In this document: positions 47,325-59,329 of the stretch, one piece after another | Layout of the letters: each line of letters begins with the position of its first letter | How positions within the stretch are numbered: the stretch's first letter is position 1 | Source of the DNA: Apostichopus japonicus | Taxonomy: Eukaryota > Echinodermata > Holothuroidea > Aspidochirotida > Stichopodidae | DNA: 64,000 bases | Assembly (NCBI RefSeq): GCF_037975245.1 | Contig: NC_092570.1 | Span: forward strand, 8,991,001 to 9,055,000 | Direction of reading: 5' to 3' | Notes under the pieces: generated by a model | What the model was told of the DNA's origin: nothing | The model's database searches: none | What the model saw: the letters and a program-made list of their open reading frames with translations, nothing else | Program-made: the position numbers and the translations under genes

Positions 47325-48360
47325 ATTCCCTTCAGGTAGCTCTGTACCACTGTATATAACCAAAGAACCTTTGTATAACTGTACATATACCAATGGGTAA
47401 CTCTACCGCTGTACATACACCGATGGGTAACTCTGTACTGCTGCACATATACCAATTGGTAACGGTACAGCTTTACATATATACCAATCGTTAACTCTGT
47501 ACCACTGTACATACACCAATGGCTAACTCTGTACCGCTGTACATACACCAATGGCTAACTCTGTACCGCTGTACATATATCAATTGTTAACTATGTACTG
47601 CTGTACATTCACCAATGGGTAACTCTGTACCGCTGTATGTATATACGAATGGGTAACTGTACTGCTGTACATAAGCAATGGGTAACTCTACCTCTGTACG
47701 TATACCAATGGGTAACTATGTACTGCTGTACATATACCAATGGGTAACTCTGTACCGCTGTACATATACCAATGGGTAACTCTGTACCGCTGTACATATA
47801 CCAATGGGTAACTATGTACTGCTGTACATATACCAATGGGTAACTCTGTACCGCTGTACATATACCAATGGGTAACTCTGTACCGCTGTACATATACCAA
47901 TGGGTAACTCTGTACCGCTGTACATATACCAATGGGTAACTATGTACTGCTGTACATATACCAATGGGTAACTCTGTACCGCTGTACATATACCAATGGG
48001 TAACTCTCTACCTCTGTACATATACCAATGGGTAACTATGTACCTCTGTACATATACCAATGGGTAACTATGTACTGCTGTACATATACCAATGGGTAAC
48101 TCTGTACCGCTGTACATATACCAATGGGTAACTATGTACTACTGTACATACCAATGGGTAACTATGTACCTCTGTACATATACCAATGGCTAACTCTGTA
48201 CCGCTGTACATATACCAATGGGTAACTCTGTACCGCTGTACATATACCAATGGGTAACTCTGTACCGCTGTACATATACCAATGGGTAACTATGTACCTC
48301 TGTACATATACCGATGGGTAACTATGTACCGCTGTACATATACCAATGTACGAATAACTC
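47325..48360. repeat. 32-bp minisatellite, about 32 copies
   Basis: Unit CCAATGGGTAACTCTGTACC followed by GCTGTACATATA. Variants (CTATGTACTG, CTATGTACCT) alternate in runs. Since 32 is not a multiple of three, the minus-strand open frames full of Tyr/Val/Ile/Cys rotate through all frames and are artefacts. Confidence 0.95.
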
Positions 48361-50119
48361 TTTAAAGCTATAACTAATGAATAACCCAGCAATGCTGTAC
48401 ATAACGAACGGTAGGCTTAATTGACATACAGAACATATGCCAAACTCTACCGGCTAACCGATGTCTATATCCCTTAGTGGAATATATAAAATATCTAAAA
48501 TAATAATAAATAGAAGCATTTGTGCTACTGGTCATGTCATTTATATGCAAATCTATTTAGTACTTACTTTATCTTTTGGGAGAAATCCTATGTCTGATAA
48601 AAATACAGTATCAAGGACGTACCATGAACTAACAAGTGTAACAATGTACCAATGTCACACACAAGTGCTATGATTTATACTACCAAAGATCGCCCTGGAT
48701 TGTGCTGTTATAAGGCCGACTGCATGAAGTGAACTACTGTAATGTTTTCAACCCTTACTTTTCTAGCACATTTGCTGGTAGGGAAATTATAAAAACAGAG
48801 TTAAAAGATAACACAAGTGTAAGTGCAGTGTGTTGCATTGCAACACTTTTAAGGGAGTGGTTGACAAAAGTTTAATGGTGTATGGTTACTATTGACTTGA
48901 TACAGTAAGGTACGGTCATATAGCATACACTTTATGTAAGGTATGTCAATATCATATAACCAATGCTACTCTATGTATATTATTGAAACATAATATTTAG
49001 GTGTGGCCTGCCAACTGGAGCATACTATACACTGTTTCCATATACATTTTATTCACACACCCAGTTTAAGCAACATGTAGTTGAGTAGTTGACCTATCCC
49101 ACAAGACGCTAATTAAATCTCTTCCTTTGTTTAGTATTGATCAATATTTATGAATTCTAAACAAAAGCAACAATGGATCGTAACCTGACCGAGGTTAAAA
49201 CAGATTCTCGCTGCCAAACAGCTCAAGAATCTGACGAATACAAACAGGAAAGTCGAAATTCTTTATTCAGGAAGCAGATTTTAGAATTTCAAGATTGTCT
49301 AAACAAGTCTCATATAGCCCCCCACAAGGCCACGGTCCAGTAGTTCATAGGAAACAAATGTTAGAGAGCCAGCGCTTCATGAAGTACTGTATATTAAGTA
49401 GCAATAGGATCAGGAAGGAGAGGAAGTCATTGTTAAAGGGTAACTATTAAACCGAATTATTGACTTTGTGAATGTGCCAAAACTAGCTGAACAGAACAGA
49501 AAGCCACAAGAAGAAAACAAAAATAAGGCAAATCACATATTATATGTAATCTGATTTAATACTGAGATCATAATCAATATCTTTATATGTAGATATCTGA
49601 CAAGGGTGTCTTCAATTAGGTCAGTGCTTTTAACATGTATCACAATAACTGAAGCTTGCATTGTTTTATGTCTCTCAGATGCTGGGTCTGTGGTGTTTTG
49701 ATTATCCCAGTCAAATTCAATACAATTCTTACCTGCCATTCTTACGATATTGGACACATGGAAATTTTAGTAAATTTGAACTACGAATGTACCTTGAAGC
49801 AGGCAAGTTGGTGTATATGGAAAGCATTGACCAAAGGAAAAAGCAAAAATTTATATTCTTCACCCGATTTTAAGGCTTAACATGTAATACAGTCAAATAT
49901 GATTTTATTCATAATAATAATCAGCAGTTATTTTTAAGATGCTTAAGCGACAACAACTGTGAGAGAAATCCACAAAGGTTTATAAATGGATTACAACTTA
50001 CATGTCAGTGGCTTCCAAGTCAACATTTTAACTCAAATTTGGAGTCTTTTCAATTTAGAAGCAAGTCATTTTAGATGGGAAAACGGTAGATTGCCCTTGG
50101 ATGAAAACCCACTTTACTA

Positions 50120-50210
50120 TGACCCTGCCGGGAATCGAGCCCGGAACCTCCCAACTGATAAGCCTCTAGCTTCATATGCCACCATTTATCCACTTGGCCA
50201 CGGCACCAGT
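50120..50210 (-). mobile_element. tRNA-like sequence, Leu/Ser type with long variable arm; SINE head or tRNA pseudogene
   Basis: On the minus strand: GTGCCGTGGCCAAGTGGATA (A box), a long variable region, then GGTTCCGGGCTCGATTCCC, whose T stem CCGGG/CCCGG pairs perfectly (B box). The anticodon arm does not fold well, so I do not call a functional tRNA. Confidence 0.65.
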
Positions 50211-50334
50211 ACACCAGTAATAAATATATTTCCAACACATTTTGATCATTTTTCATAGTTTTGGAGATATTAGTTCAATTAATGATATTCATAGCCTTGT
50301 GAGAATGATACCATCAAGGGAACCTTCCCTTTGC

Positions 50335-50570
50335 TTAAAGGGTGTGAAGACTTGCGCAAAAAGAAACGTCTAATGCCGGTAATCTGACCTAGTTTCGAAT
50401 GAGGGGTAACAGAAGTGTTAGACACCACCATCGATCCCAGATAATACACACACAGCTTGCTACCGTCGGTAATTAGACACTAGTGTACAGTCAGTATGTA
50501 CAGCTGTGGTCAATACCCACAGCACAGTGTACAGTGCACAGTGGACATCTCAGGTCCAGCAAAAGATATT
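50335..50570 (+). mobile_element. TTAA-ended MITE, copy 3, 3'-truncated
   Basis: It starts TTAAAGGGTGTGAAGACTTG and follows copy 1 through TACCGTCGGTAATTAGACAC and CAATACCCACAGCACAGTGT to about 50570, where homology stops. The right TIR is absent. Confidence 0.85.
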
Positions 50571-51857
50571 CCAAAACTTACTGGTTTGGATATTTATGAG
50601 TGACAAGCTTACCTGTCTCCTCACAACCTTAGCACCCCCTTCTACCGTGCCTAGAACGAACTGGTAACCTTTAAGCACCCCCCGGGTCTATGCCCTTCAT
50701 TTTCATGAGACCACTTCTCCTACCAGCCATTTCTCCTACCATTTAGAACACCACTGTACGTACCATGTTTCATTAATGATCTGACATACATGACTGCAAC
50801 TATGAATTCATACTTTGAACACAATCTATGCAGAAAGATAGAACCTCAATAATGCTGGCCACTTTAAAAGAGGCCTGCATTAACAGTATATAATTAGGAC
50901 CAGGCAGTATTCTGAAGGCTGTGAGCTGCAGTCAATTATTTACAGAAATGGTTCTCAGCTTACACTTCCTGCATGGCTGGGACCACTTGAAAACAGGATG
51001 GAAAGTGAGTAACAAAACTGACTCCACAATTTTAGAAATAACATTGTAAGCAAGTACACTTCACTTCCTAATTAAATATAAGTATTTGATATTAATGTGC
51101 AGAGAAAGTTCAGCTTCATCAGTTTAATCACAGGAAACATCTAGTGCACAATACTCTAGCCTCTTTTTTTTACAAATCAATTAGTCTTAAGTAATCTGGG
51201 AAAATATCCAAGACTAAAATCAAACCAGAGACATGGATTTAGCCAACAGAAGGGCTGTAATATTAATCTGAAAAGCTTCAATATATTTCCTATATCATCC
51301 AGGTACATGCTCAAGAATTTGGCTTTCTTTTCACCATTTATCAATTAACTTTGTACATATCACGGAAGTAAGCAATTAACATAATATGTTGCAATCATAG
51401 AGAATTATTCCAATCTAGAAAATTAAATGATTATAAGTTTACTGTTACAGGTTTCTGTTTATTTGAGGCAGAAATGTTTACACTTTAAACAGTGTTCAAT
51501 ACTGTACATTGTGTCCGATAGGTAAATGGGACTATTCCAGTTATCTTTATGTAAAAGAATGAAATATTGGGGGTTTGGGGGGGGGAGGGAGGGTTAGGGG
51601 AGAACTTTTAACAGACATGATGTAACATATGAAAGCATCAACACATGTATTATTCATACCATCCAACAAACCGCTATTCTTAGGATTGTATATTGTGTTA
51701 TTTTGATCTGATCAATGCAGTGCTTCACGTCTCTCAGAAAAAAGGTTTAATACAACGTGTCAGAACCCCCAACCCCCCCCCCCCCTATAATCACAAATCA
51801 CATAGCAAGAATTAACAAACTTTATTAATTTAGCTTAATATATTTACAATCAAGATT

Positions 51858-52107
51858 ATGTTAAGTAGTGTTAGCTAAGTGGTTAACGCCCGTGCCTTCC
51901 AAACATATGGTCCCCAGTTAGAGTCACTCCAAGATTAATGTATGTAGTCCAGTTAAACAGTTGTTGACAATTGACAATTCATAATCATGGATGTTAAATA
52001 TGAATCTAAGAGACTGACTTCGGTCAGCTTGCCGCTTTGATAAGCCAATGAGGCTTCGCGAGTTCCTGCTTGCAGGAGGATTTAAAATACATACATACAA
52101 TACATAT
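51858..52107 (+). mobile_element. tRNA-derived SINE, copy C, full length
   Basis: Head GTTAGCTAAGTGGTTAACGC (A box) and GGTCCCCAGTTAGAGTCACT (degenerate B box), body AGAGACTGACTTCGGTCAGC, and tail TTTAAAATACATACATAC. This is the most complete of the copies. The tail ends in an ACATAC microsatellite, as in SINEs mobilised by LINE machinery. Confidence 0.85.
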
Positions 52108-52448
52108 ACGCATATGTATCGAATGTTCTTGCTTGTTTTTGTAACTGATATTCAAAACATGCAGCAGTTACAAATTTGATTAGGTTTTAGCATTCATCAT
52201 AACAGGAAACTTTTCAGAGAGTTTTCATTTCGGCTGCAGTAGGTTGTATAGGCGTTTGCATACATATTGCACACGCATGTATTACATGAGATTGGGCTAC
52301 GTGACATAACAGAAACTTTCGAGAGACATTTTTGCTTTTATTTGACAATCAACTCAGACATTCAGTATCGGTGTGAATCGGCCCTGTTTAATGGTTACTT
52401 ATGTGTAAACTTACAGTTTGATTAGGTTTTAGCCTTCATAATACACTT

Positions 52449-54098
52449 TAGGGCTGTGAGTTTTCGTTTAAAGACCTAAACGTTTAAACAGCCGATTTTT
52501 CGTTCGTTTAAACGTTTAAACGTTCGCGAAAATCGCGAGAAAATGCCGAGCACGTGTAGCGTGCGAGCATAAAGGCGTGGGGTCCAGGGTACCGCCCTGG
52601 TGGGGCGAAGACCCCGGAAAAGGAAAAGGAAAAGGATTTTTTTGCGTGTCTGGCGATAAAAAAATTCGCAGTTGAGGATGCAAAATACTGACAACTTTTT
52701 TAATTTAAATTGTCACGAAGCTTATGAAAATTTTAAATGACAAGTTAGAGTAGCTATATTTTGTTATAAAATGAAAAGAGATTTAATCTGTCTTACAATC
52801 TTTAAAAAGTTTAACATACAGAACCTCCGATATTATGAACCAAAAATGTTCGGCAAAGCCCCGTTTCTAGACTGCCTAACAATGAATAGCGCGCACTAAA
52901 CGTACATCAGTTTACAACTGCAGTACGGTTTAACCCAACTTAAATACTACTGTAGGATGTACTGTACATGTGCTCAGAATTTTCCCAGGTACCTTTCCAA
53001 ACAACTGTGCGCTCATCCCCTGTCTAACACCTGTTTGTTAACATTTTTGGCACGTTTCCAAGAAACGTTTAATGGAGTTTTCCCCATGATACACGAGGCA
53101 CAGTTCATACACGCAGCACAAGATATCAAGCTATGGTAATCCTTATGAAAGTAAACCTTGTAATAAAATATGTTTTAGGCCACACGGCATGATTAACTAA
53201 TGCTTAACATTATTTTCATGTTCTTGTAGAAAACGTCAAGTTCGCAAAATACAATTACAGTAGTTGTGTTTTTGTAGTTACGTGAGATCCGTAACAGACG
53301 AGGTGGTTAGGCTATTTGCTAAACACTTAACTATGGTAGGACATTATTTTTGCGTAATTTTGGAAATTCTAGAAAATACTTTTTCTCCCGCTTAACACCA
53401 GATGTGGTCTTACGGTTTATTCATAAATGGATGTACTAGAGCCTTGTATACATGACATTAGTTGCATTTAGCGCGATATGCCAATTTCGCGTGAATTTTT
53501 CGAAAGTGTTTTGCTGGATCTTTCGTAAAATTTGAAAGGTGTACCAACTTACTTTTCGTACACAATTGGTAATTTCTCTACTGATTTTCAGAGTTTTTTT
53601 TACGATCTGCAATCGATACATTTCCTTTGATCATGTATTTGAACAACTATTGCCAAGTCGAGTATTCGACTCGGTATTGTCTGGTCGGAGAGTTCAACGT
53701 GATGGACAGGGATTGTAATCATTTCGATCGAACATGCATTGACTGGATTATCTGCGCCGCCGCTGTCGGCTCGATATAAAGTACACTTGTGCCGCGAATC
53801 AGGAAGTTTTCACAAAAGGATAACAGCGTTCAAGTTTAAGCCATTCATATCGCCGGATACATCGGGGGGGGGACAAAAGAAGGATTACGTTCGCGGTTTA
53901 TGATTCGACTGATCGTAAGTTGTGTTGTTATTTCGCGTAGTAGACAAAATAAACACGGAAATTGATACGCGATTTTTGCCAATAATTTAATTTTCAGTTG
54001 ATATCATAGTTTCGTTTAAACGTTCATAAGGTTTTATTAAACGTTTAAACGATGTTTCGTTCGTTTACACGTTTAACCGTGTAAACGGCACAGCACTA
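52449..54098. mobile_element. hAT-type element, family TAGKGCTGTG, 1650 bp, perfect 8-bp TSD
   Basis: Ends TAGGGCTGTG (left) and CACAGCACTA (right), flanked by the exact 8-mer ATACACTT (52441-52448 and 54099-54106). Both subterminal regions carry dense CGTTTAAACG palindromes (near 52480-52515 and 54010-54080), likely transposase-binding repeats. The interior has no recognisable transposase frame, so it is a long non-autonomous copy. It is distinct from the G-run families. Confidence 0.92.
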
Positions 54099-54114
54099 AT
54101 ACACTTGTCATTTA

Positions 54115-54153
54115 GCCTCTGAAGAAGATCCTGCTAGGATCGAAACGTCAGGC
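54115..54153. repeat. Small structured motif CTGAAGAA...CGAAACGTC
   Basis: GCCT, CTGAAGAA, GATCC, TGCTA, GGATC, GAAACGTC, AGGC: two perfectly paired stems around an internal loop. Sequences of the form TGAAGAAG-stem-CGAAACG recur at the ends of animal retroelements. Only one copy is seen here. Confidence 0.5.
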
Positions 54154-54169
54154 CAACTTACTTTTACAT

Positions 54170-54610
54170 AAACTTACAGTTATAATAATACTGCAATGAT
54201 ATGGAACTATTTCAATCTAAACGTTAAACCATTAGAATAGTATATTGCAATGATATGGAACTATTCCAATCTAGAAATTAAATAATTAGGATAGTATTGC
54301 AATGAAATGGAACTATTTCAATCTAACAGTTCAATGATTAGAATAGTATTGCAATGAAATGGAACTATTTCAAGTTAAGAGTTAACTGATTAGAATAGTA
54401 TATTGCAATGATAGGGAACTATTCCAATCTAGAATTTAAATAAATACGATAGTATTGCAATGAAATGGAACTATTCCAATCTAAGAGTTAAATGATTAGA
54501 ATAGTATATTGCAATGATAGGGAACTATGCCAATCTGGATATTAATAGAGAATAGTATATTCTAATAATAGGGCACTATTACCGTCTAGAAATGAAATAG
54601 TTGTAATTCC
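54170..54610. repeat. Minisatellite of about 50-60 bp, about eight copies
   Basis: Units contain GAATAGTATTGCAATGA, TATGGAACTATTCCAATCTA and GAGTTAAATGATTA. It lies about 85 bp from the 54694 exon, in the large intron. Confidence 0.88.
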
Positions 54611-54693
54611 AATCTAGGAACTGTTTAGTATGATTTAGTGCAAATGTGAAATTGACCCCCCACCCCCCCCCCCCAACACACCCCAATACTCAC

Positions 54694-54815
54694 TCCTGTT
54701 GCTCCATCTCGGCCACTATCTGTGATGGTTGTTTACTCTCTTCTGCCTCTGCCACTTCTCTTAACGTGTCTTCCATATGCTGGGCCTCATCAGAATCTTT
54801 CTTCTCCTTCTGAGC
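54694..54815 (-). CDS. Espin-like actin-regulatory protein, charged coiled-coil exon
   Basis: 122 nt: acceptor TTTTTAATCGTAG before 54815, donor GTGAGT after 54694. It enters in phase 0 and leaves with two bases, which the 38344 exon completes. The product AQKEKKDSDEAQ, then EDTLREVAEAEES and QIVAEMEQQE, is acidic and strongly helical. It directly precedes the LYDDVE tyrosine motif. Confidence 0.8.
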
Positions 54816-55597
54816 CTACGATTAAAAACATAGTTTATCATAAATACTCATAAAATTAACTCAAGATGTCGAGATGGGAGAGGGGGAGGTGTGTGGGGGG
54901 GGGGAGAGGGACAACAAGCACTCAGGGAGGAGCTTTCATTGGTACAGTATCCAATGACTTGTCAAGAAATGCCCTGGATATCAAAACTCAATTATTTTAA
55001 AACAGGTCTATGAGAAATGTCATCGAATAAAGGACCTTCTGTCATAAAATCTGCTAGAATGGCCACACATATAGAATAAGGTTCTAAGCAACAGTAACTA
55101 GGAGACAAATATATATAGTTAGATGAAAACAAAATAACATGCAACATAGAATAAGGGTATTCTTATCCAAACAGGGCCAATCATTGAAATGATTCTGACC
55201 AGCACATGCCAATTATGGCAACACAAATCTGTTATTATATACTTGTAAACCAGTGTGGCACCGCCCAGTTAATTTCAGACATTAAATTTTCATTTCTGTG
55301 GTGAGGTTGAAAAAGTGGTTAAAGAGCGAAAGGTACAGTTAGTGTGCAAAATGTCTAGTTCTGTTCCCCTTGCTGCCCCTCCCCCCTCCCCTTCCCTCCT
55401 CCCCCTCTCTCTCTTACCAAACTTTTGTTTGGTCTCCTTTTTGATATCCCACCACTTTCTCAATCAAGAGAAGAAAATGTTCCATTGATTAGATGACATA
55501 AATACCACATATTCTCTTACTTGAGTTACCTCTGTTGAATTTTTAACATGCCAGCCTTAATTGCAGGAGGACTACAGGAGGCTTAATCTACCTACAA

Positions 55598-55859
55598 CAG
55601 CGGTCCACAAACTCTTAGGGCCTATGGCCCAGGATCTTCCATAAGGACTGAGCCACATGAAACCACACTTTTTGAATTGATGCTGAGAATACATTATTTA
55701 AGCTTACTTCTAAAGGCTATTGACATGACGATACAAAATAACTCAATCGATGTCCCTCCGACAGCTTCGAAAACTGCAGACAAATTTTCCGGCAATTCCC
55801 AAAAGTCCTTCGTGACCCACTTTTGGATCTAATTATGCCCTACAGTTTGTGGACCGTTG
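55598..55859. mobile_element. hAT/Charlie-like MITE, TIR CAGCGGTCCACAAACT
   Basis: Left end CAGCGGTCCACAAACTCTTA and right end TACAGTTTGTGGACCGTTG form TIRs of about 16 bp. Flanking 8-mers ACCTACAA and AGATATAA match at 5 of 8, so the target duplication is weak. The CAGCGGTYCnCAA start is like Charlie-group hAT elements. 262 bp, non-coding, in an intron. Confidence 0.75.
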
Positions 55860-56682
55860 AGATATAACACTCTTCTTGCATCATGCAACACATACACGTC
55901 CCACATTGAGCAGTCACAATAAAAATACAAATATAGACAAAATATCACCACATTGAGTAAAATGAAGAGGAAACCCATTGACATGTGCTCTAAAAATCAG
56001 TCTCTCAGAGATAATTACCACAGCAAATCATCAATTCCAAAGAGCATTTATTAAAATGAAACTTGGAAAACTATAAACTGAATTTCAGTTGGCAAACCAC
56101 TGATATGACTAATTTGTTGGTAAAATCATTTGTGCTACCATCCATCATTTGGCAAGATTTGGTCAAGCACAATCTTAGGTACAAAATAGCTATACTTCAA
56201 CAGCCTGACATGTGCATAGTACACAGGATTGCAGCATTGCTATTAATAACTGTTTGATGAAGTTTATGGAAGGCATCTGTGTGAGCTTTTATTAGCTACA
56301 GTGGGATCAAGTGTGTGGGACTTGGAATTTTTGTGAGATGCACACACAAGATATCAGTGTTGGATAAGATGAGCCAACTGCGTAACCCTGTACTAATAGT
56401 ACTGCCAAATACAGAGTACAGCCTGTATTGTGTCCGACAACTGGCTTTCCCTGTACTCGTGTGGATACTTTCATTCTATATATTTTCTAAGCTACAACAA
56501 ATACAAGTAACATATTTTACTACACTACAAAATTTGGACAAAATGCCAAAGCCACACGGCCTGTTGGTATCTGGATGCATCCACACTGCAATACATTACT
56601 AAGCTAGTAGGGTGTTCATCCTTCAACCATAATGTTTGGCCAATGAACATCATTCCTCCAATTAAAATAAGACATGCTATAC

Positions 56683-56721
56683 CTTCTTTTTGAACTTTTT
56701 GACTTTCCTCCACAACAACGC
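56683..56721 (-). CDS. Espin-like actin-regulatory protein, probable 39-nt microexon
   Basis: Acceptor TTCATTTTGCTAAAG before 56721, donor GTATAG after 56683. 13 codons in phase 0: ALLWRKVKKFKKK, which reads on into AQKEKKD of the next exon. W-R-K followed by a basic helix resembles the three C-terminal W-K repeats, so the protein may have such a motif on both sides of the proline-rich part. The donor is less than ideal and the exon is short, so this is the least certain exon. Upstream exons, including any ankyrin repeats, were not found up to 64 kb. Confidence 0.55.
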
Positions 56722-56889
56722 CTTTAGCAAAATGAACAAATGTAAAATAAATGATAAAAAATATTTAAAATTTTGAAATATATCTTTAGAAAATATCATT
56801 GTATTCTGGAACATGTTTATGGACATATCTTCACTTTAATTGGAAGAATTACTAAAGCAACTACCGTTGATAAGTCTTCTGAAAAGAGG

Positions 56890-57465
56890 ATCATCTACAC
56901 ACTAATCTCAGTTCAGGTTACCCTCAATAGGACTACTCTCAGAGACTAATCTTGCTTCAGGTTACCCTCAATAGGGCTACCCTCAGAGACTAATCTCGCT
57001 TCAGGTTACCCTGAATAGGGCTACTCTCAGTGACTACTCTCAGAACAGGTTACCCTCAATAGGGTTACTCTCAGTGAGGCTAATCTCAGTTCAGGTAATA
57101 CCCTCAATATGCTACTCTCAGAGACTAATCTCAGTTCAGGTTACCATCAATAGGGCTACCCTCAGAGACTAATCTCGCTTCAGGTTACCCTCCATATGCT
57201 ACTCTCAGAGACTAATCTCAGTTCAGGATACCCTCAATAGGGCTACCATCAGAGACTAATCTCGCTTCAGGTTACCCTCAATAGGGCTACCCTCAGAGAC
57301 TAATCTCAGTTCAGGATACCCTCAATAGGGCTACCCTCAGAGACTAATCTCAGTTCAGGCTAACCTCAATAGGGCTACCCTCAGAGACTAATCTCAGTAC
57401 AGGTTACCCTCAATATGCTACTCTCTGAGACTAATCTCAGTTCAGGATACCCTCAATAAGGTAAG
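56890..57465. repeat. 43-bp minisatellite, about 13 copies
   Basis: Unit CTCAGAGACTAATCTCAGTT, then CAGGTTACCCTCAATAGGGC and TAC. Variants ATCTCGCTTCAGG and CAATATGCTACTC are interspersed. Confidence 0.92.
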
Positions 57466-59329
57466 AATAGCCAATCTGTAGTAACTTCACAAAACTTAAA
57501 ACCAAATGATGGATTCAGTAACCTCCTCTATTTTCATATTCATATTTTTGAAATTTTCACTTTAGCAAACAGTGAAAGTCAATAAAGATACCCTGTTATT
57601 TACTACATACTGGCAACCAGCAGCAATAACCACAAATAATCCTAAACCCTTAAACCGCACCCTCACTGCTAGTTGGCATAATTTTCACCTCATGTTGACA
57701 TTTAAATGAAGATATTAGTCCCAGCTGCAATCTTGATAAAAGCTGTCACTTACAGAACTGTGAAGAAATCAACTCTTTTTATAGTCTAAATGGACAGACA
57801 TAACACCTCTCCATAAATTGCTTTTTCAAAGAAAAGGGAGTTTGAGAGATACACACAGAGGCAATCATTACAACCATTAGCAGTGTCATGTGAAGAAGTT
57901 TATATTATGTATCACCAAAGTGGAGCCATCACCATCAACATGGATTCCTTTTGGCCTTTGGCAAACAATCAAGAATGTGTTTTCACATTCACTAGTAAAC
58001 CAAATAGCATGTCAACAATTGTAAAGTTCAAAACAAAACAGAAATTGATACCTAAAATCCAACAGAGTTAATGCAAAAATAAGTAAAACAAATTTCCCGA
58101 TCGTCTGGTCCATTTAACGAACTCAAGGAAATGCCTGACATGCCCCCACCTCTCCAGGTTTAGGTTTAACAATGAGCTGGGTTTCAAGATGTACACCTTT
58201 TGTTGTCATCTTAAAGGTTACCATTTACAATAAGGAACCTCAGGAAGTCTAGACTGTATGTTACTTTGTGTGAAAGGATATAGGGAACAAATATAAATAT
58301 ATACAAGGTGGGAGTAGTCACACATGTAGCGACCTAGTTTGATACGATGACCTGAGCTGGAGTGGGTGCAGATTCGCACTATGATCATAAGATCACACCT
58401 TTAAAATTTCTTGCCACCTTTACAGGAAATATAAACCCTGGGTTTTGAAGTGAATACATAAGTACAGAATCGTAATTTTCTAATAACATCTGTGCCAATA
58501 ACTAGTCACAAAACATTTCCCAGACTTTTCAGGAAGTTTCATTTGTTTTTCATATGTAAACATCCATTTGATTACTTTTCAGCAATGAAGGGCGCTTCGA
58601 AAATTCATGTAAGTGGGCCACATTGATAATTAACTGCTGGGCTATGCAAAGTACATGCAAACCTATACCTCATGTTCACTGTAGCTGAAGTTGGAAACCT
58701 CATGAACTCCACAGAGCTCTAAAACAATTGATTTGGGTACAAACACAACTAAGTGAATTTGGCTTACTGGAAACACAGCCGTCAAAGTCGTCCAAACAAT
58801 CAATTGTATAGCAAACCTCGTTTTTGCTAAAATCAGTGCAAAAATTGCAAAAAGTGTAACAGCTTCCTCTCATTTCCTTTATTTTTCTTCCCCTGAATAT
58901 TATGGCTCCAAGTGACACGATTCTAATCCACGGGCATCAAAATCTGCTTTCCCTAGCAACCCGTAGACATTGAGGTTCACAGAAATTAAAGTTTGTATTT
59001 TCGATCAGAGCGAATCTGAAAGTCACTAGTACCATTGTAATGTGCTGTAATTAATCATAGAAGCTACACGATGGAAAACCATTTGAATTGCTATATTTTG
59101 TCACTTTCACTTAGATCCTTTTTTCCCCAATGGTTTAAATATTTTTTGAACACATTATTAACTATGTACAAAATTTTTTTTTTTTTTTGGTTTGCTTTAG
59201 TATTCCCCATTCTCACAAAGGCAATTTGCATTTTTGTCTCATGGTGGCGACATCTCTTTCTTGAAAATGACATGTGGCTCTGTTACGTAACTTTTGAAGC
59301 ATCCTCGATATTGGCAGGTAACAATATGG
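57466..59329. other. Unassigned DNA, possibly intron of the actin-scaffold gene
   Basis: No exon recognised. Short open frames near 57883 and 58700 lack domains. A T-run occurs near 59168-59187. Confidence 0.4.

Larger units (their letters stand above)
38345..54693 (-). other. Large intron (16.3 kb) of the actin-scaffold gene
   Basis: Inferred by phase: the 54694 exon ends CAG-GA and the 38344 exon begins G-CTT-TAT, restoring Gln-Glu-Leu-Tyr. It contains two hAT elements, SINE copies, a truncated TTAA MITE and several minisatellites, listed separately. Remaining sequence shows no exon I can support. I cannot exclude extra phase-neutral exons. Confidence 0.7.

Noticed and set aside
47261-48392. 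Several minus-strand open frames rich in Tyr, Val, Ile, Cys and His
   Set aside because: They are frame-rotating translations of a 32-bp minisatellite and have no start context, splice signals or domain.
54115-54153. Hammerhead ribozyme
   Set aside because: The core has an extra A, and the outer stem pairs the two flanks with each other, which does not fit the hammerhead topology.
55400-55490. Possible additional exon on the minus strand (TCTTCTCTTGATTGAG acceptor, GTAAGAGAGAG donor)
   Set aside because: The possible lengths (37 or 41 nt) break the phase between the 56683 and 54815 exons; the pyrimidine tract may be simple low-complexity sequence.
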